Source: Phelpsiimicrobium sp043802125
Lineage (GTDB): Bacteria > Omnitrophota > Gorgyraeia > Velamenicoccales > Velamenicoccaceae
Reading direction: 5' to 3'
Assembly (NCBI GenBank): GCA_043802125.1
Contig: JAZDLG010000009.1
Location: 1-9,266 of the forward strand
Length of the DNA stretch: 9,266 nucleotides
Shown here: positions 1 through 6,822 of the stretch, piece by piece
Layout of the letters: each line of letters opens with the position of its first letter
Numbering within the stretch: position 1 is the first letter of the stretch
The notes under the pieces: model-generated
The model's input: the letters and a program-made list of their open reading frames with translations, nothing else
The model's database searches: none
What the model was told of the DNA's origin: nothing
Program-made: the position numbers and the translations under genes

Positions 1-3
1 CAT

Positions 4-690
4 ATGATATGTTTATTTGACGTATTCCTGTTTCTTGTGATAGCTATTCTTGCCTGGATCATCCTTCTATTGACGGCTTTTAGAAGAGAGATAGATGCCA
101 TATTTGACCGGGACCCGGCTGCCAGGAGTTATCTGGAAGTCGTCCTTTTGTATTCGGGGCTCCATGCTATTGTGCTGCACAGAATATCTCGTCCATTATT
201 TAAATTAAGGATCCCGCTTTTGCCTAGATTTTTATCGCAATTAGCCAGGTTTTTGACGGGCATAGAGATCCATCCTGGGGCGCAGATCAACGAAGGGCTT
301 TTTATTGACCACGGCATGGGCGTCGTAATAGGCGAAACAGCTGTTGTTGGTAAGAACGTGACTCTTTATCAGGGTGTGACCTTAGGCGGCACGGGCAAAG
401 AGAAGGGCAAGAGGCACCCTAATATAGGCGATAACGTGGTCATAGGAACTGGCGCCAAGATATTGGGTAATATAACCATAGGTGATAATTCCTATATAGG
501 CGCTAATGCCGTAGTTGTCAAGGACGTACCTCCTAATTCCACGGTGGTGGGCGTGCCCGGGCGCATTACCAAACAGGACGGTATGAAAATTGACACAGCG
601 CTTGACCATATCCACGTCCTTGACCCGTTAAAACAATCTTTAGAGGATTTAGAAGAGCGTATCGCGAAACTTGAAAGAAAAGGGCAATGA
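4..690 (+). CDS. cysE: Serine O-acetyltransferase with hydrophobic N-terminus
   Basis: This enzyme transfers acetyl from acetyl-CoA to L-serine, giving the O-acetylserine that cysteine synthase converts to cysteine. The core is recognisable from about residue 28: a short helical part containing DRDPAARS, then left-handed beta-helix hexapeptide repeats from about residue 85 to 190, including GETAVVG, TLGGTG and VVGVPGRI. H103 (in IDHG) and E88 (in EIHP) occupy the family's catalytic dyad positions, with Glu in place of the E. coli Asp. H138 (in RHP) matches the third conserved histidine. The tail, about residues 206-227, looks like a short coiled coil. Residues 2-25 are strongly hydrophobic and could form one membrane helix, which is unusual for this cytosolic family. 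The ATG at 4 is three bases from the window edge and the frame is open upstream, so the true start may lie outside. The stop overlaps the cysS start (ATGA, 687-690), indicating coupling. Confidence 0.93.
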   Translation: MICLFDVFLFLVIAILAWIILLLTAFRREIDAIFDRDPAARSYLEVVLLYSGLHAIVLHRISRPLFKLRIPLLPRFLSQLARFLTGIEIHPGAQINEGLFIDHGMGVVIGETAVVGKNVTLYQGVTLGGTGKEKGKRHPNIGDNVVIGTGAKILGNITIGDNSYIGANAVVVKDVPPNSTVVGVPGRITKQDGMKIDTALDHIHVLDPLKQSLEDLEERIAKLERKGQ

Positions 691-2108
691 CGATATTCAT
701 TCAGAATACCCTATCGGGGAAAAAAGAAGAGTTCATCCCTATGACACTTCAGGAAGTCAAGATGTATACCTGCGGCGTCACGGTCTATGATGATTGCCAT
801 GTAGGCCACGCGCGCAGCCTTTTTATTTTTGATTGTCTTAAGAAATATATGGAATACAGGGGTTTTAAAGTCAAGCTTGTCAGGAATATCACTGACGTGG
901 ACGATAAGATAATCAACCGCGCCAGGCAAGATGGCGTCAGCTTTGAAGATATCAGGACTCGTTACATCAAGAATTATTACCGCGACCTGGCGGCGTTTGA
1001 GATAGACAAGGCTGATTTTGAACCTCTGGCAACGGAAAATGTCCATTACATGATAGACTATATTAAACAGTTGGTAGAAAAGGGAAACGCTTATAATGTG
1101 GATGGCGATGTATATTTTTCCGTGCGTTCTTTTTCGGATTACGGCCGGCTCTCAGGGCAGGGCATGGATGAAATGCTGACAGCAGTGCGAATAGAGAAAG
1201 ACGATAAAAAGAAGGACCCTTTGGATTTCGCCCTTTGGAAAAAGTCCAAGGAGGGCGAACCTTCCTGGAAGAGCCCCTGGGGTATGGGGCGGCCCGGCTG
1301 GCATATTGAATGCTCCACTATGAGCACGAGATTTTTAAGGACGCAGACCATGGACATACACGCGGGCGGAAGGGATCTTGTCTTTCCTCACCATGAGAAC
1401 GAAATAGCCCAGGCTGAGGCCTTAACCGGTAAAAAATTCGCCAAGTATTGGATCCACCACGGCCTCCTGACCATAGATGGCAAGAAGATGTCTAAGTCGC
1501 TTGGGAATTTTGTTACTATCCAGGATATCTTAAAAAAATATGAGCCCAATGTCTTAAAGTTATTTTTTCTGACCGCGCACTATGGCTCTTCGATGGATTT
1601 TACCTATAGCGGCCTTGACCAGACGAAAAAGGCTTATGAGAAAATAGGAGAGTTTTTATACAAAATAGCTGTTTTAAAAAAGGATACGGCAGCTGTCGCG
1701 CAGAAAGAAGCGGATGCCCTCAGGCAGAAATTTGAGTCTGCCATGGACGATGATTTCAATACGGCCAAAGCCCTGGCGGTCATCTTTGAGTTGCTCGCTT
1801 TAGGGAATAAGTATCTTATCGGCAGTGATACCAATGCGGCGGCCGTATATACCTCTGAAGTTTTGACAGAGTTGGCAAAGGTCCTCGGGTTGAATCTAAA
1901 GACGTTTGATAACGCAAAGGACATATCTTCCGCGGTGCGGATAAAATTCATAGACCCTTGTGCAGCCGGGCTTAATGTTACCGATATTGAGAATTTGTTA
2001 GAGGAACGCAGAAAAGCAAGGTGTCAAAAAGATTTCAAAAAGGCCGATGAGATCCGCGATCTTCTGAAAAGGCAAGGAATAAAAGTGGAAGATAAGGAAA
2101 AGTCATAG
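687..2108 (+). CDS. cysS: Cysteinyl-tRNA synthetase
   Basis: This class I aminoacyl-tRNA synthetase activates cysteine with ATP and loads it on tRNA-Cys. The Rossmann-fold signature HVGH (a HIGH variant) is at residues 38-41, following the characteristic CGVTVYD. The KMSKS loop is at 267-271. The zinc ligands that discriminate cysteine from serine are all present: C29, C209 (in HIECS), H235 and E239 (in HHENE). The C-terminal part, from about residue 340, is the helical DALR-type region (DDDFNTAKALAVI), and the protein ends with the typical ARCQKDFKKADEIRDLL segment. At 473 residues it has normal family length and looks intact. It is translationally coupled to cysE by an ATGA overlap. Its TAG stop shares one base with the GTG start of tmk. 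The cysE-cysS pairing is common in bacteria and joins cysteine supply to its use in translation. Confidence 0.98.
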   Translation: MTIFIQNTLSGKKEEFIPMTLQEVKMYTCGVTVYDDCHVGHARSLFIFDCLKKYMEYRGFKVKLVRNITDVDDKIINRARQDGVSFEDIRTRYIKNYYRDLAAFEIDKADFEPLATENVHYMIDYIKQLVEKGNAYNVDGDVYFSVRSFSDYGRLSGQGMDEMLTAVRIEKDDKKKDPLDFALWKKSKEGEPSWKSPWGMGRPGWHIECSTMSTRFLRTQTMDIHAGGRDLVFPHHENEIAQAEALTGKKFAKYWIHHGLLTIDGKKMSKSLGNFVTIQDILKKYEPNVLKLFFLTAHYGSSMDFTYSGLDQTKKAYEKIGEFLYKIAVLKKDTAAVAQKEADALRQKFESAMDDDFNTAKALAVIFELLALGNKYLIGSDTNAAAVYTSEVLTELAKVLGLNLKTFDNAKDISSAVRIKFIDPCAAGLNVTDIENLLEERRKARCQKDFKKADEIRDLLKRQGIKVEDKEKS

Positions 2109-2761
2109 TGGCAAAAAAACTGTCCGGCAGATTGATCACTTTTGAAGGGCCTGAAAAAAGCGGCAAGAGCACGCAGGCCAAGCTTCTGAGCGCTTATTTA
2201 AAGAGCAGGGGCTATAATGCGATATTTATACGGGAGCCGGGTTCTACTAAAATAGGCGAGAAGATACGCAAGCTGCTTTTAGATAAGAGGCATACGGATA
2301 TGTCGTCTATGACTGAGATGCTCTTGTATGTGGCATCACGGGCGCAATTGGTAGAGGAGCGGATAAGGCCGGCGTTAAAAAAAGGGTGCATAGTACTCTG
2401 CGACAGGTTCGGCGATTCAACACTGGCCTATCAGGGTTTTGGCTGTGGCTTAGATATAGTGATTATCAAAAGAATATGCAGCCTGGCGACAGGGGGCATA
2501 AAACCGGACATGACTTTTCTCTTGGACTCCAGGACAAGTTACGCAAACTTAAAACACCATAGATCGCCCGACAGGATAGAGCTGCGGCCGGACGCGTTCC
2601 ATAGCCGCGTCAGGCAAGGGTATTTTATGTTGGCCGGGCTCGAGCCCCGGAGGATTAAGATCATAAAAGTAGCAGGGGATATAAGCGTGACTCAAGCAAA
2701 GATTAGAAAGATGGTGGACAAGTGTCTTTTAAAGACGTCATCGGACAAGAAAGCGCTGTAG
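2108..2761 (+). CDS. tmk: Thymidylate kinase (dTMP kinase)
   Basis: This enzyme phosphorylates dTMP to dTDP with ATP, a required step of dTTP synthesis. The P-loop is G14-PEKS-GKS21, preceded by ITFE. REPGS (42-46) corresponds to the usual REPGGT. DRFGDSTLAYQG starts at D99 and is the family DR[YF] motif that contacts the nucleotide. The LID-like segment, about 148-158, contains HHRSPDRIE. At 217 residues the length is normal. The start is GTG at 2108, supported by AAGGA at 2094-2098 with a nine-base gap. One oddity is a lysine at position 17 of the P-loop where bacterial-type enzymes usually have glycine; a basic residue here is typical of the eukaryotic type I enzymes, which have arginine. 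The last 40 bases overlap holB in another frame. Neighbouring holB fits a replication-supply role. The family call is secure; the type assignment is not. Confidence 0.95.
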   Translation: MAKKLSGRLITFEGPEKSGKSTQAKLLSAYLKSRGYNAIFIREPGSTKIGEKIRKLLLDKRHTDMSSMTEMLLYVASRAQLVEERIRPALKKGCIVLCDRFGDSTLAYQGFGCGLDIVIIKRICSLATGGIKPDMTFLLDSRTSYANLKHHRSPDRIELRPDAFHSRVRQGYFMLAGLEPRRIKIIKVAGDISVTQAKIRKMVDKCLLKTSSDKKAL

Positions 2762-3693
2762 CTTTTTTAAAAGCGGCCTTTAGTTCAGGCCGCATGGCGC
2801 ACGCGTACGTATTTGTGGGCCCTGAGGGTATAGGCAAGAGAAAGGCTGCTTTGAATTTTGCCAAGCTCCTTCTTTGCGAGAGTCCGTTAGCCCAGGAACC
2901 GTGTGATAGCTGTGTTTCCTGCCTTAAGGCAGGCAGGTTTAATCATCCCGATATACAGGAAGTTGCGCCGGACGGCCAGTTTATAAAAATAGACGCCATC
3001 AGAGAGGCCTGCCGGCGTCTTAGTTTAAGAGGATTTGAATCTTCGTTTAAAGTCCTTATTGTTACACAAGCCGGTACTTTAAACGAAGAATCTTCAAACG
3101 CGCTTTTAAAGACCCTGGAAGAACCTACGGCAAACACAGTCATTATGCTCTTGGCCGATACCTTGAGATCTGTTTTGCCCACTATAGCCTCTCGCTGCCA
3201 GAGGGTAGTTTTTTCTTCTTTAAAACAGGAAGTGATAGAGTCCATCCTTATAAAACGATGGGGTGCGTCCCCTGAGGCAGCAGCGTATTTATCCTTAATG
3301 TCTGAGGGTAGCCTGGGGTCGGCTTTAAAGTTTCATGAAGACGGCCTGTTTTTAAGGAAGAACGAGCTGATAAAGAACGCGTTAGACAGGAATTGCCCTT
3401 TAGATGGGCTCATGGATTTGTCTTCAAAAGAAAGGCAAGACAGGCAGGAGAATATCCAAGAGGCAGTATTTGTCCTTTCTTCATGGTTCAGGGACCTGCT
3501 TTTGGCAAAGACCGAGTCAAGAAGTTTCATAAACGTGGATAAAAAAGACGATATAATGCGCGACGCGCGTTCTTTTTCTTTTGCCGAGCTTGAAGAGCGG
3601 CTTAATAGTATTGCTGACGCAGCGCGGGATCTGAAGCGCAACGCAAACGCGCGCATTGCGCTGACAAAGATGAGGGTTGAATTATGGAAATGA
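2722..3693 (+). CDS. holB: DNA polymerase III subunit delta' (clamp loader)
   Basis: This AAA+ protein is part of the clamp loader that opens the beta sliding clamp and places it on primed DNA. The N-terminus (FKDVIGQE...LKAAFSSGRMAHAYVF) is typical of the DnaX/delta' family. A Walker A-like loop GPEGIGKR lies at 33-40; it ends in R where ATPases have S or T, so ATP binding is doubtful, as is common for delta'. Zinc-module cysteines are C52, C61, C64 and C67. SNALLKTLEEP and the SRC motif (in IASRC) follow. The C-terminal half is the helical collar domain. The length of 323 residues is normal. The GTG start at 2722 lies inside the tmk tail, with GGTGG at 2713-2717 as a likely ribosome site. 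The next gene, ricT, overlaps its end (ATGGAAATGA, 3684-3693). DnaX itself is not in the window; the conserved SRC and the degenerate Walker A favour delta' over DnaX. Confidence 0.94.
   Translation: MSFKDVIGQESAVAFLKAAFSSGRMAHAYVFVGPEGIGKRKAALNFAKLLLCESPLAQEPCDSCVSCLKAGRFNHPDIQEVAPDGQFIKIDAIREACRRLSLRGFESSFKVLIVTQAGTLNEESSNALLKTLEEPTANTVIMLLADTLRSVLPTIASRCQRVVFSSLKQEVIESILIKRWGASPEAAAYLSLMSEGSLGSALKFHEDGLFLRKNELIKNALDRNCPLDGLMDLSSKERQDRQENIQEAVFVLSSWFRDLLLAKTESRSFINVDKKDDIMRDARSFSFAELEERLNSIADAARDLKRNANARIALTKMRVELWK
3034..3098. repeat. Strong inverted repeat inside holB
   Basis: TCTTCGTTTAAAGT at 3040-3053 is the exact reverse complement of 3076-3089, a 14-base match across a 22-base spacer. 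The match continues outward after a three-base bulge: TTTGAA at 3034-3039 pairs with TTCAAA at 3093-3098. In total 20 base pairs could form a hairpin in the mRNA. The arms encode parts of ESSFKV and TLNEESSN in the conserved central region of delta', so the repeat coexists with protein constraint. Its function is unknown. It could be chance codon choice, but it is longer than expected by chance in 9 kb. Confidence 0.7.
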
Positions 3694-4463
3694 TCGTTCA
3701 GGTAAGATTGAGGGATATGGGTAGCGCCTTGTGTTACTCTGCTTCCGGTCTGATTTTGAAAAGCGGCGATTTCGTGATCCTTGAGGTGGAGCGAGGCATA
3801 GATTACGGCCAGGTATTGGCGGAACCGGTGCTGTCAGAAAAGATGGACGAGTCAATAAAGAAGGTCTTGCGTGTCGCTCACGACGCCGACCGTAAACAGA
3901 TAGACGATAATCGTAAAAAAGCGCACGAGGCCTCAATTACGTGTTCGCAGAAGATACGCGACCATAAGCTTGAGATGAAATTGGTCGGTTCTGAATATGC
4001 CTTTGACCGCTCCAAGATACTTTTTTATTTTACCGCCGAGGGACGCGTTGACTTCAGGGAATTGGTAAAGGACTTAGCGAAGATATTTAAGGCGCGGATA
4101 GAGTTGCGCCAGATAGGCGTTCGGGATGAGGCTAAGATGCTGGGCGGTTTCGGGCCCTGCGGCCGCGAATTATGCTGCTGCCGGTTTTTAAAAGATTTTG
4201 AACCTGTGACCATAAAGATGGCTAAAGACCAGAACCTCTCTTTGAATCCTCCGAAAATATCCGGTTTGTGCGGGAGGCTCATGTGCTGCCTTTCTTACGA
4301 ACATAAATGTTATAAAGAGATGACGCGCGGCCTGCCGCGAGAGGGCGAGCGCGTAGAAACACCCGAAGGCCGCGGTAAGGTCATCTCCGTCAATGTATTT
4401 AAAAGATCGGCTACTGTCGTGTTAGAAGACGGAAAATTCGTTGAAATGAGTTATAAAAAATAA
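3684..4463 (+). CDS. ricT: PSP1/RicT (YaaT) family protein, cysteine-rich
   Basis: This belongs to the PSP1 C-terminal domain family, whose best known member is Bacillus subtilis RicT (YaaT). RicT forms a complex with RicA and RicF, carries Fe-S clusters and influences RNase Y-dependent mRNA processing, sporulation and competence. The protein here starts with a beta-rich part (LKSGDFVILEVERGIDYGQV), has a charged helical stretch at about 55-95, and then the family core with RVDFRELVKDLAKIF and RIELRQIGVRDEAK. The hallmark cysteines are intact: GPC159GRELCCC (164-166) and GLC196GRLMCC (201-202), plus C209. These are plausible cluster ligands. At 259 residues it is close to usual length. The ATG at 3684 is preceded by GAGGG at 3672-3676 with a seven-base gap. 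It follows holB with a ten-base overlap, the same pairing as in Bacillus. RicA and RicF are not encoded in this window, so the partner system is unproven. Confidence 0.92.
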   Translation: MEMIVQVRLRDMGSALCYSASGLILKSGDFVILEVERGIDYGQVLAEPVLSEKMDESIKKVLRVAHDADRKQIDDNRKKAHEASITCSQKIRDHKLEMKLVGSEYAFDRSKILFYFTAEGRVDFRELVKDLAKIFKARIELRQIGVRDEAKMLGGFGPCGRELCCCRFLKDFEPVTIKMAKDQNLSLNPPKISGLCGRLMCCLSYEHKCYKEMTRGLPREGERVETPEGRGKVISVNVFKRSATVVLEDGKFVEMSYKK

Positions 4464-4504
4464 GGAATATCCCGCATCAGCGGAATTTCGCTAAATAATA
4501 CATC

Positions 4505-4510
4505 AAGGTG
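4505..4510 (+). promoter_or_regulatory. Ribosome binding site deciding the metG start
   Basis: AAGGTG sits six bases before the ATG at 4517. The in-frame GTG at 4508 is part of this Shine-Dalgarno sequence and so is unlikely to be the start. The protein therefore begins MKKTFYISTP, which also matches the usual family N-terminus. Confidence 0.75.
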
Positions 4511-4516
4511 CTCAAA

Positions 4517-6034
4517 ATGAAAAAAACTTTTTATATTTCAACGCCTATCTATTATGTGAACGGCCTTCCTCATATCGGGCATTCGTATACGACTATAGCG
4601 GCGGATTGTTTATCCCGTCATAAGAGGGCTCGCGGTTATGATGTTTTTTTCCTGACCGGCACAGATGAACACGGCCAGAAAGTCTTAAAAGCAGCCGAAG
4701 AAAAAGGGCTTTCCCCGCGCGAGTTCGTAGACGGTATAATCCCGCGTTTCAAAGAGATGTGGAATAAACTTGATATAACAAATGATGATTTTATACGTAC
4801 TACCGAGGAGCGGCATATCAAGGCCGTCCAGTATTTTCTGCAGGCGCTTTACGATAAAGGCGACATTTATCAGGGTGAATACGAGGGGCTTTATTGCGTA
4901 CCCTGCGAAGTATTTTGGACCCAGAAGCAGGCTATCGGCGATCTTTGCCCTGATTGCAAACGGCCTGTTGATAAGATAAAGGAATCCAATTATTTTTTTA
5001 AGATCTCGGCCTATCAGGATTGGCTGCTGCAGTATATCAAGGACCATTCTGATTTTATATGCCCGGATTCAAGGCGAAATGAAGTCCTGGTCTTTTTAGA
5101 AGAGAATAAGTTGAACGATCTTTGTATCTCGCGGCCTCGCGCGAGGATGAGCTGGGGTATTTCTCTGCCTTTCAGCCCGGACCATGTGACTTATGTATGG
5201 TTTGATGCGCTCATCAATTATGTCAGCGCATTGGGATTTCCGCAAGATAAAGCTAAATTTGAAAAATCAAAATTTGAAAAATCAAAATTTGAAAAATTTT
5301 GGCCTGTTGCGATACATCTTATAGGCAAGGATATACTGCGACAGCATGCCATTTTTTGGCCTATTATACTTAAGGCCGCAGGCCTAGAACCCCCCAGAAT
5401 GGTCTTTGCCCACGGGTGGTGGCAGGTAGGCAGCGAGAAGATGTCTAAGAGCCTCGGCAATGTTATCAACCCTTTAGATGTCATTGATGAGTTCGGCATA
5501 GATGTGTATCGGTATTTTTTGCTGCGGGAGGTACCGTTCGGGCTTGACGGAGTTTTTTCAAAAAAATCTCTCATCAAACGTTTTAACGGCGATCTAGCCA
5601 ACGATCTGGGCAACCTCATATACAGGACTTTGACCATGGCGGAGAAGTATTTTTCAGGCAGGATACCCGGTTTTGATGCCGCATCTTGCGACGCGTTCGC
5701 CAGAGAGAAGATCTTACCCAAAATAGATACACTTGCAACAGGTGTGGATGAGTCTTTGGACCGGTTTGATTTTATCTCGGCTCTTTCGTCTATATGGGAA
5801 TTGGTAGGTGTATGCAATAAATACATTGAAGAGACTAAACCGTGGGCCTTAAAAAAGCAAAATAAGATAAAGGAAATAGAAAATTTCATCGCTGTCCTTA
5901 TAAAGGCGATCCGCGCTGTTGCTTTAGAATTGACGCCTTTTATGCCTCAGACCGCATCCCGGATCATGTCTCAGATAAAATCTGACCACGTAGAGAAGAG
6001 TGAGCCGTTGTTCCCAAGGATCATTCCCGCTTAA
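4517..6034 (+). CDS. metG: Methionyl-tRNA synthetase, short form
   Basis: This class I synthetase charges tRNA-Met, including the initiator tRNA. Counting from the ATG at 4517 (505 residues), YYVNGLPHIGH places HIGH at 19-22 and KMSKS at 308-312. The connective zinc knuckle has two CxxC pairs, C127/C130 and C144/C147. FAHGWW and the anticodon-binding helical domain (DLGNLIYRTLTM, ETKPWALKK, ALELTPFMPQTA) follow. The protein ends after the anticodon-binding domain and lacks the C-terminal EMAP/Trbp-type dimerisation domain of E. coli MetG, so it is the short form. Between YVSALGFP and FWPVAIHLIGKD is a repeated KFEKS stretch at about residues 247-261, produced by a DNA tandem repeat. The gene is separated from ricT by 53 bases, the largest gap so far, in which I see no convincing terminator or riboswitch. 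It probably belongs to the same or an adjoining transcript. tatD follows after 17 bases. Confidence 0.97.
   Translation: MKKTFYISTPIYYVNGLPHIGHSYTTIAADCLSRHKRARGYDVFFLTGTDEHGQKVLKAAEEKGLSPREFVDGIIPRFKEMWNKLDITNDDFIRTTEERHIKAVQYFLQALYDKGDIYQGEYEGLYCVPCEVFWTQKQAIGDLCPDCKRPVDKIKESNYFFKISAYQDWLLQYIKDHSDFICPDSRRNEVLVFLEENKLNDLCISRPRARMSWGISLPFSPDHVTYVWFDALINYVSALGFPQDKAKFEKSKFEKSKFEKFWPVAIHLIGKDILRQHAIFWPIILKAAGLEPPRMVFAHGWWQVGSEKMSKSLGNVINPLDVIDEFGIDVYRYFLLREVPFGLDGVFSKKSLIKRFNGDLANDLGNLIYRTLTMAEKYFSGRIPGFDAASCDAFAREKILPKIDTLATGVDESLDRFDFISALSSIWELVGVCNKYIEETKPWALKKQNKIKEIENFIAVLIKAIRAVALELTPFMPQTASRIMSQIKSDHVEKSEPLFPRIIPA
5255..5297. repeat. 15-bp tandem repeat in frame within metG
   Basis: The unit AAATTTGAAAAATCA occurs at 5255-5269 and 5270-5284, with 13 of its 15 bases again at 5285-5297; the copies are identical where they overlap. 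Because the unit is a multiple of three, it adds the five residues KFEKS per copy without breaking the frame. It lies in a variable loop of the catalytic domain between the conserved ALGFP and FWPVAIHLIGKD. Its composition is much more A/T-rich than the surrounding gene, suggesting recent expansion or insertion rather than ancestral coding sequence. Confidence 0.93.
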
Positions 6035-6051
6035 TACAGGTTAATATTTTT

Positions 6052-6822
6052 ATGCTGATTGACACCCATTGCCATCTTGATTTTCCGGATTTCAATTCAG
6101 ACCGCGAACTTGTCGTTAAGTCTGCCGTGGCCGCCGGCGTAGAGGCGATCATCAATGTCTCGTCCAGCGTTGCAGCAGCGCAGGAAGCCGCGGCGCTGGC
6201 AAAAAAATACCCGGAAGTCTATGCAACCGTAGGTATCCACCCGCACGACGCCAAGGAGTGCAGCGATAATGATTGGCCGGTTTTAAAGAGCCTGATAAAG
6301 GAAGAAAAAGTCGTTGCCATAGGAGAAGTCGGCCTTGATTTTTACAGGAACCTCTCTGAGCCAAAAAAGCAGGAAGAGATCTTTCGCAAGTTCGTAGCTA
6401 TCGCCATTGAGGCCAAGCTGCCGCTCATAGTCCATTCGCGCCTCGCGCAGGATAAGACCTTAAGTATTTTAAAAGAGTTCCCGGTTTTAAGCCGGCAGGG
6501 TGTGGTCATCCATTGTTTTTCAGGCGACGAGGATTTTTTAAAAGAATGCCTGGAACAAGGGTATTTTGTCTCTTTTACCTGTAACGCCACTTACAAGAAG
6601 GCTGACGCCATAAGAGAGGCTATACGGCAAACACCAATGGATAGGATGTTTTTGGAGACTGACGCGCCTTTCTTGTCTCCCGAAGGAAAGCGCGGCAAGC
6701 GCAATGAGCCTGCAAACCTGGTTGAACTGGCGTATGAGGTCGCAAGGATAAAAAATATAGATTTTGAAAATGTTTGCATAGAGACAACCAACAATGCCAG
6801 GAAATTCTTTAAACTTGTTTAG
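6052..6822 (+). CDS. tatD: TatD-family metal-dependent hydrolase/DNase
   Basis: This is a TIM-barrel amidohydrolase-type enzyme of the TatD/YcfH/YabD family, which use divalent metals to cleave DNA or RNA ends and are linked to DNA repair and quality control. The metal-binding set is complete: H6xH8 in LIDTHCHLD, E92 in IGEVGLD, H128 in LIVHSR, H154 in VIHCFSG and D204 in LETDAPFLSP. At 256 residues it has normal length. The ATG at 6052 is preferred because MLIDTHCHLD is the canonical N-terminus; the only upstream ribosome site is a weak ACAGG at 6036-6040. The placement directly after metG is a well-known order (metS-yabD in Bacillus). The physiological substrate cannot be read from the sequence, and YcfH/YabD-type naming would be equally valid. 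The TAG stop (6820-6822) is shared with the edge of the palindromic element, so the extreme C-terminus may have been altered by insertion. Confidence 0.95.
   Translation: MLIDTHCHLDFPDFNSDRELVVKSAVAAGVEAIINVSSSVAAAQEAAALAKKYPEVYATVGIHPHDAKECSDNDWPVLKSLIKEEKVVAIGEVGLDFYRNLSEPKKQEEIFRKFVAIAIEAKLPLIVHSRLAQDKTLSILKEFPVLSRQGVVIHCFSGDEDFLKECLEQGYFVSFTCNATYKKADAIREAIRQTPMDRMFLETDAPFLSPEGKRGKRNEPANLVELAYEVARIKNIDFENVCIETTNNARKFFKLV

Noticed and set aside
4464..4516. Possible hairpin, terminator or riboswitch between ricT and metG
   Set aside because: The best stem is CCGC-ATCA-GCGG, only four base pairs, with no following T run, and 53 bases is too short for a T-box or SAM riboswitch.
5218..5889. 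A 223-codon minus-strand open frame opposite metG
   Set aside because: It is antisense to a clear metG, has no ribosome site or known motif, and contains the reverse translation of the metG tandem repeat.
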